A DNA stretch of 64,000 nt from Trichoderma breve. Its lineage: Eukaryota > Ascomycota > Sordariomycetes > Hypocreales > Hypocreaceae. The DNA is taken from contig NC_079232.1 in the NCBI RefSeq assembly GCF_028502605.1, positions 6,758,001 to 6,822,000 of the forward strand. Direction: 5' to 3'. A program made the position numbers and the translations under genes. Below, one piece after another: positions 23,513-34,069 of the stretch. How positions within the stretch are numbered: position 1 is the first letter of the stretch; every line of letters begins with the position of its first letter. The notes under the pieces were generated by a model that did no database searches, was not told where the DNA came from, and worked only from the letters and a program-made list of their open reading frames with translations.

Positions 23513-25358
23513 ATGTGTACCGGAATGGACCCGAGCCATTATTGCCTAGGGGACGCTTCAAAAGAAATCCGACTGTTCGACCTTGTTTCCGCAAATGAAC
23601 AAGAACCTGCGCAAGGACGCATCCGCCGCGCGATAATTGGTGATGCGCCTCCGTTTGCGGCTGTGTCCCACGTCTGGGGCGACAAGAGCCGCGATCGAAG
23701 CATCCGTCTTGAATCAGGTTGCGGAACCAAGCAGGCTCAAATCTCAACAAATCTTGACGCATTCTGCAATAGACTCGTCGGCCTTGATTCGACTACTCTC
23801 CCTCAGATATGGTTGGTTGAAAGGGTCAAGGCTGCCTTTGTGGGTTGACATGATTTGCATCAACCAGATGGATGTGGCTGAAAAGGCGTTGCAAATTCCC
23901 CTCATGCGGGAAATTTATTCTCAAGCCAGTTCAGTTATCATTTGGATCAACGAGAAAGACAATCGAATTGGCCAAGCTTTTCGCTATCTTCGCCACCTCA
24001 TTGCAAATAAAACGACGACCGAGACTGCAGACATATGGCCGCTCTTTGATCCCGATGGATGGGAAGGCCTGAAGTATCTTCTGGACTGCAGTTGGTTTCA
24101 TCGGCGATGGGTCCTCCAAGAGTTTGCGGTGTCAAAAGATGCCGCTTTTCTTTGCGGCTCAGACGTAATGTCAATCGACGATCTGTTCAGTGGCATCGAT
24201 ATGGCCGCAAGTGTACTGATAGCACGGCCTAGGAAGTTCAAGATACTCCATCCTGCACACACGGGGTCGCTGAGGCCGGCACCTGCTTTGAGGGAACTAA
24301 GGAAGCATTATGCCGAGCCCGATTATCATGTAAGCCTTCTTTGGTTGCTAGAGCACTTCCGTTCCACCACGGCAACCCTGGCCCACGACCAGGTTTATTC
24401 CTTGCTCGGTCTGTGCAGCTCTGAAGAGGTTGCTGGCAACCCAATCCGATATGATCTCGAGCCGGAAGAGGTGTACAAGACTTTTGTTGCAACTCATGCG
24501 CGACTGTATAACAACTTGGAGTTTCTTGGGCTTTGTACAGCGGCTCAACGTGATTCTGTGTGCTCAGGCTCGATGGATAAGTCGGTATCTCGCCTATTTG
24601 CTGGTCCCTCGTGGGTGCCTAACTGGCATTCAGAACGTCTTCAGCGCTGCTTGGGGCTGAATGATTATGGTACTAACCTCAAGTTTTTCAACGCTTCGGA
24701 CAGGGTCCCCATGGCTGCGCTATTTCGACACAACGAGTTGGAAGTTTCGGGTGTTCGGCTTGATCGAATCTTGAGTATCGGCCGCTTCTGTCGTCTCGAG
24801 CGACGCCACGAGTTGACAGATCCTAATTCCAGACTGTTTCAAGAGTATTTCGATTTCTGGACGAGGGTAGCCGCGGCTGAAAGAATCATGCCATATAGAG
24901 ACAAAAAGCATCTGGCCGAGACCATTGCCCGTACTCTGAGTCTTCTCGGCATATACCTGAACCCAATGCCTCTGTTAGCGGACATTCCAGACATGTTCTG
25001 TCGATGGTGTAGGGGCTCGAATTTGGGCAGACAGCTAACAGAATATGGACTCAAGCCCAAGAATGCTACCAACCTAGAGGGAGAAAGGGTCTTTATGGGG
25101 ATGAGGCGTCTGACGGCCTGGGAGCCGTTCATCACTGAAAGCGGCTACATTGGCCTTGCTCGAGGGAACAGCCGTGTGGGTGACGAGATTTGGCTGGTTG
25201 GTGGTTGCAGCGTGCCTCTGCTCTTGTCTCCGCAGACAGGGGATTCGGTCGGCTTTAAGGTCAATGGCGAAGTCTTTTTCGACGGCTTCATGTTTGGAGA
25301 GGCAATGAGGATGGACGAGTTTGGGGATACTTCTGTGCAACAGATCACTTTAGTATGA
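23513..25358 (+). pseudogene. HET-domain (heterokaryon incompatibility) gene interrupted by a frameshift
   Basis: HET proteins trigger cell death or block fusion between genetically different hyphae. From the ATG at 23513 one frame carries the domain start (FAAVSHVWGDKSRDRS and TTLPQIW) but stops at 23848. The next frame takes over with LPLWVDMICINQMDVAEKAL at about 23832 and runs to 25358. The hand-over at 23810-23832 is too short for an intron and corresponds to one extra base (or two missing). Downstream parts (QVYSLLGLCSS, the Asn/Glu-rich middle and the C-terminal FGEAMRMDEFG) look normal for a HET protein of about 610 residues. Either the gene is a pseudogene or the assembly has an error; the rest of the frame is undamaged, which favours a recent event or an error. 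Confidence 0.85.
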
Positions 25359-28174
25359 GCCGCGGAAGGGATTGCTTGCGCAGTGGATGTTTACCAAGGT
25401 GCAAAGTACGTCGGCCGTATCTGACTATGGCTTTTGTAACTTGCAAAGAGACTCTTTTCCCAAAAGGAGGAGGAGCACTGGGATGACATTAAACCAGCAT
25501 CAGCATGAGCAACTACCTTGAGTCTCCAGTTGGGTTTCAGGAAGCGAGAGATACCGACAGATCTCGATCAACTGTGACAGGAGGCAGGCAGATACAGGCA
25601 GCTAGTCAGATTTGTTGTTGCCAGGAGGATCTTAGGGGTGGATAGATGGGCAGCTGGGGCACTCGAATAGCAGGTGCCCTCGTATGATGGCAGATGTAGG
25701 AAGGACGCCGGGCTTTTATTTGTTCTCCCCCTCGAAGCTAGTGGGCGCGCGTTTTTCCCCTCAACAAGTCTTCTCCCCAGACGCGTTCTCCAACTCTCTA
25801 CGCCACTGTTCAACGCCAACTGTTTCTATTTCTCAGAGAGCGTCTAGGGAGTACTGTTCCTGAGAAAGTCTTTGTCCCATCTCCTTTTTTTCCGCCTTTG
25901 TTTGAACAGTGTTGTGGTGACCTTAGCTGTATGGCTGTTCAGAAGACGAGCATTTGCCGGTCGGGCTGAACGGTGCCTTTTGCAAGATCAAAGGTGAGCA
26001 AAGGCTCTTTGAACAATATCTGAAAGTGACTAACTTTGACGGTGATTCCAGCGTTTAGAGATTTTGTTGCACATCTCCACATAGTTACCTAGTTGATTGA
26101 TGCCACTGTTGCAAACTGCCTCACAACGGTGGCATGTGTATCATTCCGCCAGTATGAACAGCCCTTCTCTCTGCTATTTGATTACTTGGTGCTAACAAAT
26201 CTTTGCCTGGTAGATGCCTCCAAGTTGGTGGAAAGACTTCCAGCAAATCCAAGCAACCTCAAGCATTGGCCGGTGCTTTGCTTTGGCCGCCACCTGTCAA
26301 ATCACAACAAGTCCTTTGAAACAGACATCATTGCACTGGAGCAGCTGTCTTTGGAGCCACAAAACTGATTCAGCGGCATGTTGGACCTTTCCGTCACCAG
26401 TCCCATTCAGCAAGATGAGTTCACTTGCTCTTAGCAGCAGCCGCCATAATTGCTCCTTGGACCTCAGCTCCTTTACTGGGGTCTCTTCCCGATGCCACGC
26501 CCTATGAGCTCATGAGCTCATGAGCTCTCCGCTGCGAAACACCATCGACATTAATAGCCAAGATACATCCCCCATGTTGGGTCCTCGGCGGGCGCCTTGG
26601 TCTGGGGCTGCGACGCACCCTGGGCAGAGATTCCCACACCGAATATCATTATTCAATATTCAATTACATTCTTATTTTATATACTTATCCAGGCAGATAT
26701 GACGCATTCGCGAGACATTTTGCAACAAAAGAATGTCGAACTGGCGGAGGCTCTTAGAGATAAAAATCGCAAGCTTTACTTTCTCTGGCTCCTTTACTGG
26801 GGTCTCTTCCCGATGCCACGCCCTATGACGAATTCGCGAGACATTTTGCAACAAAAGAATGTCGAATTGGCGGAGGCCCTTAGAGATAAAAATCGCAAGC
26901 TTTACTTATAGCATCTGTATAATATCACAACAACAGTATCCTTATCACAGGCATAACCCTTCTCTATCCAGGAGCAGCGTTTACCATCAAAATCAGAGCC
27001 GTCACTCTGCTACCCTGCCGTCTGCTTCCCAGAGTGGCGGCCCTGCTCACCGACCGACCCTAGCCGCCCTTCGCCTCGATTTCCCCAATGTCTCGGATTT
27101 CCCGCGGGAGGGATGGCGTAGGGGGGATGGGAAACGGCTCGGGTTCTCTCCCGGCCTGGTTGCAGCACGTGCAGGCAAGCGACGTGTACAATGATACATC
27201 ACGGGAAATCCAGGAGACTCTGTGGAAACCTGCCCTCAGCGGACGCTGCAATGGCTGATGCTTCGGTCCCCGGTCCCTCTACTGGGGCTGTCGATGCCAC
27301 AAGTTATGGCGCGGCGGAGGACAGCCCTGGGAACTCACCAAAACTTTGTTTACTATCATCCTGAGTCGTGATAGTATTCCTATTACTCTGTCTCTATGGT
27401 TGGGCATGGGAACTTGGGCGGGGGATGATAGACTGTTAAGAAGAAAAGAGAACTGCAACTCTCAATGCTCTGTTTGAGAAAGCCACGGCGGCAGTTGGCC
27501 CAGATCTCAATGCTGCTGAAGGAGCTCTCCCTTTTGGCGGTATATCTCTGCTCTGGATCTGTCTTATACAACCACGCATCTGTGGTCGAGTGGAAGTATC
27601 CGCTTCGAATTCTCGTCGAGGAGAATGTTGCATCATCCCTATTTTCCTACTCGCCGAAGCTCCCACCTATCGAATCTTTCTATGTCTCCGAAGACACATC
27701 TCTGAGATCATCAAGAAGGTATCTAGGGAGGAGGCTAGAGAGGGGCTGAGAAGGGCGTGATTTCTGTTGAGATTTATGTAGGGATGCGTCACACACATCT
27801 CGCAAAATAGATGGAGTTTTGAGGCACGCACAAAGTAGCAGTAGCTGTGACATGATGACAAACCGATAGAAAAATTGCACACTAATTCCTGGCTTCACGC
27901 ATTCCGACATACCCCTTGGCGTCTTATTATCAACTAACACACGTCCAACCACTATCTACAGAGACCATTCACTTTTGCGATGAGGATTGATCCATCCACC
28001 AACCAATGCCGATCATGGAGATTTTCAGGCGATCACGAACAGTGCCGAGCTAGGAGGGCAGAATCATAGGTATCGCTAAAGCACACGTGTCCATGTAAAC
28101 TATCTACAGTCTCCAGAACATAGAAGGCTATTTACAATTTGCCAACACGAAGACGCATGATAACACATAACAGA
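25359..28174. other. intergenic region with a repeat patch
   Basis: About 2.8 kb. The section 26467-26907 contains the duplicated segments listed separately. Elsewhere there are only short unrelated open frames, and a short GAGCTCAT tandem at about 26507-26525. Confidence 0.45.
26467..26907 (+). repeat. interleaved direct repeats encoding a coiled-coil fragment
   Basis: A 41-base segment (GCTCCTTTACTGG...CCTATGA) occurs identically at 26467-26507 and 26788-26828. An 81-base segment occurs at 26701-26781 and again at 26827-26907 with three mismatches, a period of 126. Each 81-base copy encodes a helical, charged peptide (RDILQQKNVELAEALRDKNR). I judge this similar to the coiled-coil of fungal HEI10/Zip3-like (CCNB1IP1-type) RING proteins; that is an impression, not a search result. 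There is no RING and the frame soon ends, so this looks like duplicated gene debris. Confidence 0.6.
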
Positions 28175-29148
28175 TTAAGAAACAGTCCAATAGCGAATTA
28201 CCACTACTCTTTTCTTCTGCTCAATCTTAGGCATCATAAAATCGACAGTACGATTAGCGCCTATTCTCAAAAAATGCTTGATATCGGCTTTCGTCTGATT
28301 TGCGAGCATGAACAGCAGCCTGCGAAGTGGGTGATGCCTGCCATAGTGATTATAGGCCATTCTTTCGAATTCGAGGACAAAGTCGGAAAGAAAGGAATAC
28401 TGATGTTGCAACCAAAACAGATCTAGCTCAAGTATTCTATGACAGACACGCCAGAAGTTGGTAATCATGACCAAGTAATGCAGTGGCCGTATGGCTGCGT
28501 CCAGAGATCTTGGCAAAGGGACCAACTTTCGTAGTTGCAAGCGTGCTTCGCGGAGACTTGTACGTAATTTCCTCGTACAAAGCCCCTTGAAGTTAGTCAG
28601 TGCCGAATGATACAAATCGACAACCCTGCCCCATTGGATATAATCATCCACTGACACCATGGCTGATACCTTTGGCCGGATCAAATGCAGATGAGTGGAC
28701 CATGGCTTAGCATTTTGAAACAGTGCGAGAATCAGCTGGTCGACCAAGTTGATAAAGATCATGGGTACTCTGTAAACATCGGGTTGTTGAAGCACTGGTG
28801 CCAGTGTGCCCATCATGGGTCTGCTCTTTCGCTTTCTGGGAGGATTGCTGGAAGCTGTCTGGGTTGTCTTGCCCTTACTCTTCTTGTAAGTGGATAGACC
28901 CCATGCTTTAAGTCGAGATCTGCACATTTTCTCACTATTACCAATATTTCAGACATAGCGCCCTTTGTTAAACTTGGGTTTGAGGGTTGAACATACGTAG
29001 AGACAAATGCATATCTGTCACGGAGGGTATGTACCAATTCCGACAGATTCCGCGCTTCATGTAGCCAGATATTCGAAATAACTTCCCTTAATCGTTCCCA
29101 CGCATCATTCGATGCACCCTGGGTGAACGTTACCAATGGATAAGACAT
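28175..29148 (-). CDS. Clr5-domain protein
   Basis: Predicted 303-residue protein in two exons, 29148-28997 and 28934-28175, around a 60-base intron (GTATGT donor, TAATAG acceptor). The intron splits a Clr5 domain. The first exon gives DAWERLREVISNIWLHEARN, then LSELVHTLRDRYAFVST. The second continues EKMCRSRLKAWGLSTYKKSK. The Clr5 domain is found at the N-terminus of many fungal proteins, and fission yeast Clr5 acts in heterochromatin silencing. The remainder is basic and helical without recognised motifs and is shorter than the usual ankyrin- or TPR-bearing Clr5 proteins. The gene is divergent from the P-loop GTPase gene, with about 620 bases between starts. An upstream in-frame ATG at 29235 is possible. 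Confidence 0.8.
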
Positions 29149-29690
29149 GGCTAACTGCGTTGCTTTGTGACGATAGTCGACCACGGTGGAAGTAAAATAA
29201 TGAAGTGATTTTCTCACAAGACAGAGATTGTTCACAAAAGTATGGCAAAGTAGAAGACCATGGGATAGAGGAAATTTTGAGCAGTAGATACGTTTTGCTA
29301 TGTAATATCCATAGGACTCCCATACTCCCCCGCCTCAAGAATGGATTCGTCCAAAGCACTGCGCTCAGCCAATCCAGATGCATTCTGCAAGTTTGGACAG
29401 AATGGCTGACATGCATGAAAAGTGGCAACATATGGTTGGTGGCCGAGTTTCTAGAGTTGGCTTCTCCGCTCTATTCAAACTTGCATCTGCCCTATTGGTA
29501 AATCTCAAATGCCCGTGCATTAGCGTCACCAAACTCTGGTGAATTTGTCGTTCCCATGCATGGGGGTGGATTACGTTCGTCACTCATTCATTGGCTCCCA
29601 GATATGATGATATTGTTGCAAGTCGTCGATATCGAGTCTACATGGACATGATGAAAGATAAAAAATGGTATTGCAGTTGTTCGATGCAAG

Positions 29691-29697
29691 TATAAAT
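29691..29697 (+). promoter_or_regulatory. TATA box of the GTPase gene
   Basis: TATAAAT lies 78 bases upstream of the ATG at 29769, a plausible core promoter position. Function is inferred from sequence and position. Confidence 0.45.
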
Positions 29698-29768
29698 AAC
29701 CCTCATGTCCCCCGACTTGGAATCTGGACATCTTACAGCAGACTCAAAGCATTCCTAATCCTACGACC

Positions 29769-31220
29769 ATGACCATTCAAGTTTCTCCCTCTTCCATGGA
29801 GATGAACGCAGCCGCTGTCGATAGGGGTTCTCATCCCACCCCGTCAGCTTCACCACTTGATTATCAGTTGATTTCAAGCGCAGCTAGCCAATTCGATTTG
29901 GAGCCTGAAATTGGACCAGAGGACGAGAGCACCAGCCCCAACAAGGAACCTGTCGATAAGAATTCCCAGCACTGGTACAAAACTATGTGCCGTCATTTAT
30001 CCGATGCCAATGGTGCAGTGTCTGGAGCGGTCTTGTCATTTGTGAAGAAGAAGTAAGATTACTCAGACGTCATTAGACACATATATTCTCGATGACCGAG
30101 GCCACTGCTAACAATTATGCAGCCTCGAGAACACGAAATTGATATTGGTCCTTGGCCAGGCTGGTACTGGGAAGTCAACCATCTTGGAAGAACTGACAGG
30201 CCAAAAACTCACAACGGCCGGAACACTGAAATCAGGTAATGTTATACCATTAGTACTCCGTGGCAGGAAGAGCTTTTGTGCATAAGTACTCACGCGTGAT
30301 TAGGTACCCGTACATACCAAGTCTGCCCGGCCCTCATTGATGATGGGCAATATCTCTTCATCGACACGGCTGGGTTTGGTGCAGCTGATATCGACGATAT
30401 CGAAAATTTTAAAGATATCATGGCCTGTCTCTACAGTCTGGGCTTGATGATGACCCCCACCGGTGTGATGTTTGTCTTTGGAAAAGCCGGATCCAGATTC
30501 ATGAAGCATGATCTCAAAACAGTACGTTGGATAGAATGCCTTTGCGGTCCCGAATTCTTCAGAAACATCACCATCATCACGTCGATGTGGGATAAGCACA
30601 CAGAACGCGATTTCCCAGACGAGTGCAGGAAAATCGACGAACTTGTTAGTTGGCCAGATATCGCACAGATTCTGAAACCGTCCCGCAAATATGATGGCGG
30701 GATCATGTACCATCACGGCCTACCTGGTGGGAAACTCAAAGGTGCTCAATACGCGTCTGTGATGTTTATGGGCGAGCACGACGATGAGAGAAAGGCTGCA
30801 ATAAGACAACTGATCCGGGACCGATACGCGAAATGCAAGCCAGTCAAACTCCAGGTGATGAAAGACGCAAGAAACCGTGCTTCATGGAGGGATAGTGAGG
30901 CTGCCAAAGTCCTCTTGGCAGATCAATCCAAAATCGAGATCAAAATAACTGCTGATCACGCTATTGTGTGCGAGAAAAATTCTACCATGGTCTGGATACC
31001 GAAAGACAAGTCGAGAGAAACGGGCGAGACAAAGAAATCGCAAAAGCGCAATGACGCAGGTTGGTGGGAAGCACTTCCTCGCTGGTATGAGGTAATTCGA
31101 AGTGTTTCGGAGTTCTTTGCCGAGATTCGAAAAATGAGAAACGAGCTTTACCAACAGAAGCCACCGGCTTGGAGTTTATGGGGATATCTCAAGAACTGGA
31201 CGCAACGCTGGTCCCGCTAG
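29769..31220 (+). CDS. P-loop GTPase, AIG1/septin-like fungal family
   Basis: Predicted 437-residue GTP-binding protein. Exons 29769-30052, 30123-30235 and 30304-31220 close in frame. Residues 1-95 are a Ser/Pro-rich leader. The G domain has the P-loop GQAGTGKST (106-114), a G3 motif DTAGFG (153-158) and a G4-like TSMWDK (225-230), where the usual T/NKxD is replaced by a Trp-Asp form seen in many fungal AIG1-like proteins. The C-terminus is basic with a predicted helical tail rich in Trp. The role is unknown; related fungal GTPases are numerous and often adjoin allorecognition or STAND genes. The divergent partner is the Clr5-domain gene. Confidence 0.85.
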
Positions 31221-31581
31221 CCTCATCCCCATGACGGCCAAATCATATCGCTGATCGAACAAAGGATCACCAAGAAGCTGCCCCATATCACTGATGCTGT
31301 GACAGCAGCGATTGAAGACATAGTTAGCCCACTTAGGTACCTAGACTGAATCAAGAGTTTCGTGTTGTCTGCTTTCATAGTTCCTTCGTCCGCTTTATAA
31401 CTCATATGTATTAAATTGATCTCCAGGTTAAACTAGGCAATAGACTGCCGGTGTTACTATTGAAGATGAGGTCTTTACATGTATCTTCTCTAACATGCCG
31501 ATGCAAGCTGTGCATCATGTCTTCCAATACCAGAAAAAAAAGACCACATGTTCAACGATGAAGACAAAGGTAAAAGAAATT
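31221..31581. other. intergenic, convergent gene ends
   Basis: About 360 bases between the 3' ends of the GTPase gene and the transcription factor gene, AT-rich, no feature seen. Confidence 0.5.
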
Positions 31582-33186
31582 CTATATAATCTCCATCGTA
31601 GTCCTCTCACTGGCAGAGTTCAAATATTCAACTATTAGGGGCATGTGAGTACCCTGGCGCGACGGGAGGTACAGATAGCGCTCCAATCTGGCCTCCAAAC
31701 TCGACTCTGAAATTTCTCCCTCTTCACAGTGTTCTGCCAGCTGCTCAAGGAACCACACCTGTGGTTCAGCAACTACCGACCCCATAAACAGCAGCCAAAA
31801 ATACAAGCCCTTGGACATTTTCATCTTTTCTGCAGAATGACGCTTTTCCTGGAGCAACAAACAAAGCTGGCCAGCCGCATGCTGCGCGCTCATCTGTGGT
31901 CCTTTGGTGGCAATGGAGCTCGAGATAAAGGTCAGTGTCGCAAAGCAGATGCAGAGATGGAAGTGCGATATTTGTTCATCATGGATGAGATTCAGAAGCC
32001 GACACGATACTGCTTGCAATCGTCTAAAGAGCCAGCCTTCCGCTTCAGGTCCAATCGACGACCACGCCCATGCTTCGCTCGCAATCCGACAATAATCGAC
32101 CAAGTCCCGAACCACGCTATCAAGTTTCTCAGAAAGCGGTTCTAAAAGAAGACTCGTACCGAGTAGAGGCAGCACCGACTCCCCCGTTATCCTGAGCTCC
32201 TCACGAATCGAGAAAGGCAATGGCCCTGGGTCCCAGGTGATGGGGATAACGAGTGGTTTCCCATGGCTGATGGCCATGTACCTGTCAGCCATTACTACAC
32301 TGTCCAAGATGTAGGGATCAAATTGCTCCCATCCACCAGCATTTTCAACAATTTGGAGCAGTGCCTTGAGGTGCATTCGACAGGCAGCAAATCCGTGAGA
32401 TCCCAGCATGGAGACCATGGCGTGTCTCTGCGGCGATCGCTCCCACATGACCGGCAGACCGTTCCACATTTCCGTCACTGCAAGGGCATACATGGAGAGC
32501 AGAAGCCAGTCGTCGACTATGTAGCCGGGAGTAGCGAGATAGTTTCTCACAGCACGAAGGGCCTTGTCGAGAAAATATTCAGGCTGCTTTGCAGAGTCAA
32601 AGCGGCCCATCATCCAGCCCAAAAGGCTAGAGCCGTATGTAAGGGTTGAGTACATGAGCTTTTCATCCTCGACACATCGTTTTAGACGAAGCTGAAACAT
32701 TGCATCGTGCCGTGTGGGGAGCTGATGCAGAAGCATATATGATGGGGCAAAAGATTCGGCGAGAAAATTTGCTCGTGATGCCTGGGAAAAGGTAATATGA
32801 AGGATAGCGTGGGTGCCGGCATCCATGTTTGCTATTGTGCAATGAAATGGATCGGAAGAATTATACGAGGGTTTCAAGGTTGTTGACAGGGACTGAAGTT
32901 TCTGGTTGTCCTTCTTTTCCCTCTGCTTCTTGGGGGTTGATTCCTCGACGAAAGCGACAAATTTTACCTTCACCACATCAACCTCAGAGCCTTTCGAATC
33001 ATCCGATGTTGGTAAAGTAGTGATGAATTTGGACCATGGTTTCGTTCGGTGTGATACTTCAGCCTCATGTTTGCGTCGATTATTCTGCACATGGCTCAAA
33101 ATGGCTGACCGTTCACCCGCTTTGCTTCTGGACAAGACTCTCGACGTCTGCGTCTTATTGACAAACAACAACAGCGACCCATCCAT
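31582..33186 (-). CDS. fungal-specific transcription factor domain protein lacking a zinc cluster
   Basis: Intronless 534-residue protein. The start is MDGSLLLFVNKTQTSRVLSR. A motif with the form F(V)N(K)...R..I.SH(V) followed by a basic stretch (NNRRKHE) is the usual N-terminal element of zinc-cluster-less members of the Fungal_trans_2 class. The rest is a helical region with Trp- and Leu-rich segments (YLATPGYIVDDWLLLSMYAL, then HGFAACRMHLKALLQIVENA) typical of the middle-homology region. No Zn2Cys6 motif is encoded and I see no upstream exon that would supply one. It is divergent from the carboxylesterase gene, with about 880 bases between the starts, so it could regulate it; that is inference. 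Confidence 0.85.
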   Translation of the reverse strand: MDGSLLLFVNKTQTSRVLSRSKAGERSAILSHVQNNRRKHEAEVSHRTKPWSKFITTLPTSDDSKGSEVDVVKVKFVAFVEESTPKKQREKKDNQKLQSLSTTLKPSYNSSDPFHCTIANMDAGTHAILHITFSQASRANFLAESFAPSYMLLHQLPTRHDAMFQLRLKRCVEDEKLMYSTLTYGSSLLGWMMGRFDSAKQPEYFLDKALRAVRNYLATPGYIVDDWLLLSMYALAVTEMWNGLPVMWERSPQRHAMVSMLGSHGFAACRMHLKALLQIVENAGGWEQFDPYILDSVVMADRYMAISHGKPLVIPITWDPGPLPFSIREELRITGESVLPLLGTSLLLEPLSEKLDSVVRDLVDYCRIASEAWAWSSIGPEAEGWLFRRLQAVSCRLLNLIHDEQISHFHLCICFATLTFISSSIATKGPQMSAQHAAGQLCLLLQEKRHSAEKMKMSKGLYFWLLFMGSVVAEPQVWFLEQLAEHCEEGEISESSLEARLERYLYLPSRQGTHMPLIVEYLNSASERTTMEII

Positions 33187-34069
33187 AACGGCTTAGGGCT
33201 TGCTGTCAATCTCTCAGGCGCGCCACGTCCCCCACAAGAGCTGCACGAGCGCGATAGTCGATGCTAATAAGCGCCAAAGCGCTGGAGGCTGTCTGAGGGC
33301 ATCGTGAGCAACAACGTCGGCAGCGCCGGCGGCTGTGCTTTTGCCGCTTAGCTTTGGATCCCCTGGATATGACACAAGCCCCGCGGCTGTACTCTGCGTC
33401 AGAAGCCGACCGTTAGGAATCGGGCTGTAACGCATGACGGAGGATTTTAAAGGATTTCAATGGAGAAGACGCAGAGCTAATGCAATAGCTGATTACCGCT
33501 TCTGGGACATACAGTTCCTATTCGGGAATGACTCCACGTAACTCCAATCGGGCCAACATTGCGCCGCAGGGAGATTTCAAGACCATGTGTGAGACGATTG
33601 GAGGATGCTGGGATTAGAAGGGGAGTAACAACGTGGTTTCGATCGGTTGGCGGCACAATGGGGGCTGTTGTTTACCCAACGACATGGAACCTGTTCCTGA
33701 ACGGAGCGGCAATTGAACCGACAAAGGATCTGAACAACTGCAACATGATTCCCGACTGCATGGTTTATACCAATTCAGCAACTTACACTACTCTTTTGAG
33801 AAAGGGTCTGGATTTCACAGCCTCGAACTTTTGGATCTGATCCATCGTGTATGAAGCTTCGTCATGGTATTGACATCGCGTGAGGCGAAGACATGTTGAA
33901 GATGGATTATAAGAAGAAGAAAAAGACCGGTGATGGGAGAGATGGAAAAAAGGCATCATCATCACCATCAACTCAAACAACAAGCCAACTGATTGAGCAT
34001 CCACATTGATAATCTCTTTGTCCTGGCATTCCAACTTAATTCGACGAAAAAGCTTCAATCGCCATCTTC
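33187..34069. other. shared promoter region of divergent genes
   Basis: About 880 bases between the divergent transcription factor (left) and carboxylesterase (right). Short open frames here have no recognisable content. The 100 bases before 34070 are rich in CAA/AAC and pyrimidines, as in a 5' leader. Confidence 0.5.

Noticed and set aside
23808..23832. An intron to explain the frame change in the HET gene
   Set aside because: Only about 20 bases are available between the two coding frames, less than half the smallest intron in the window.
16127..27050. 16-base match (GAGTGGCGGCCCTGCT) shared by about 16127 and 27031
   Set aside because: Too short and with diverging flanks to claim a repeat family.
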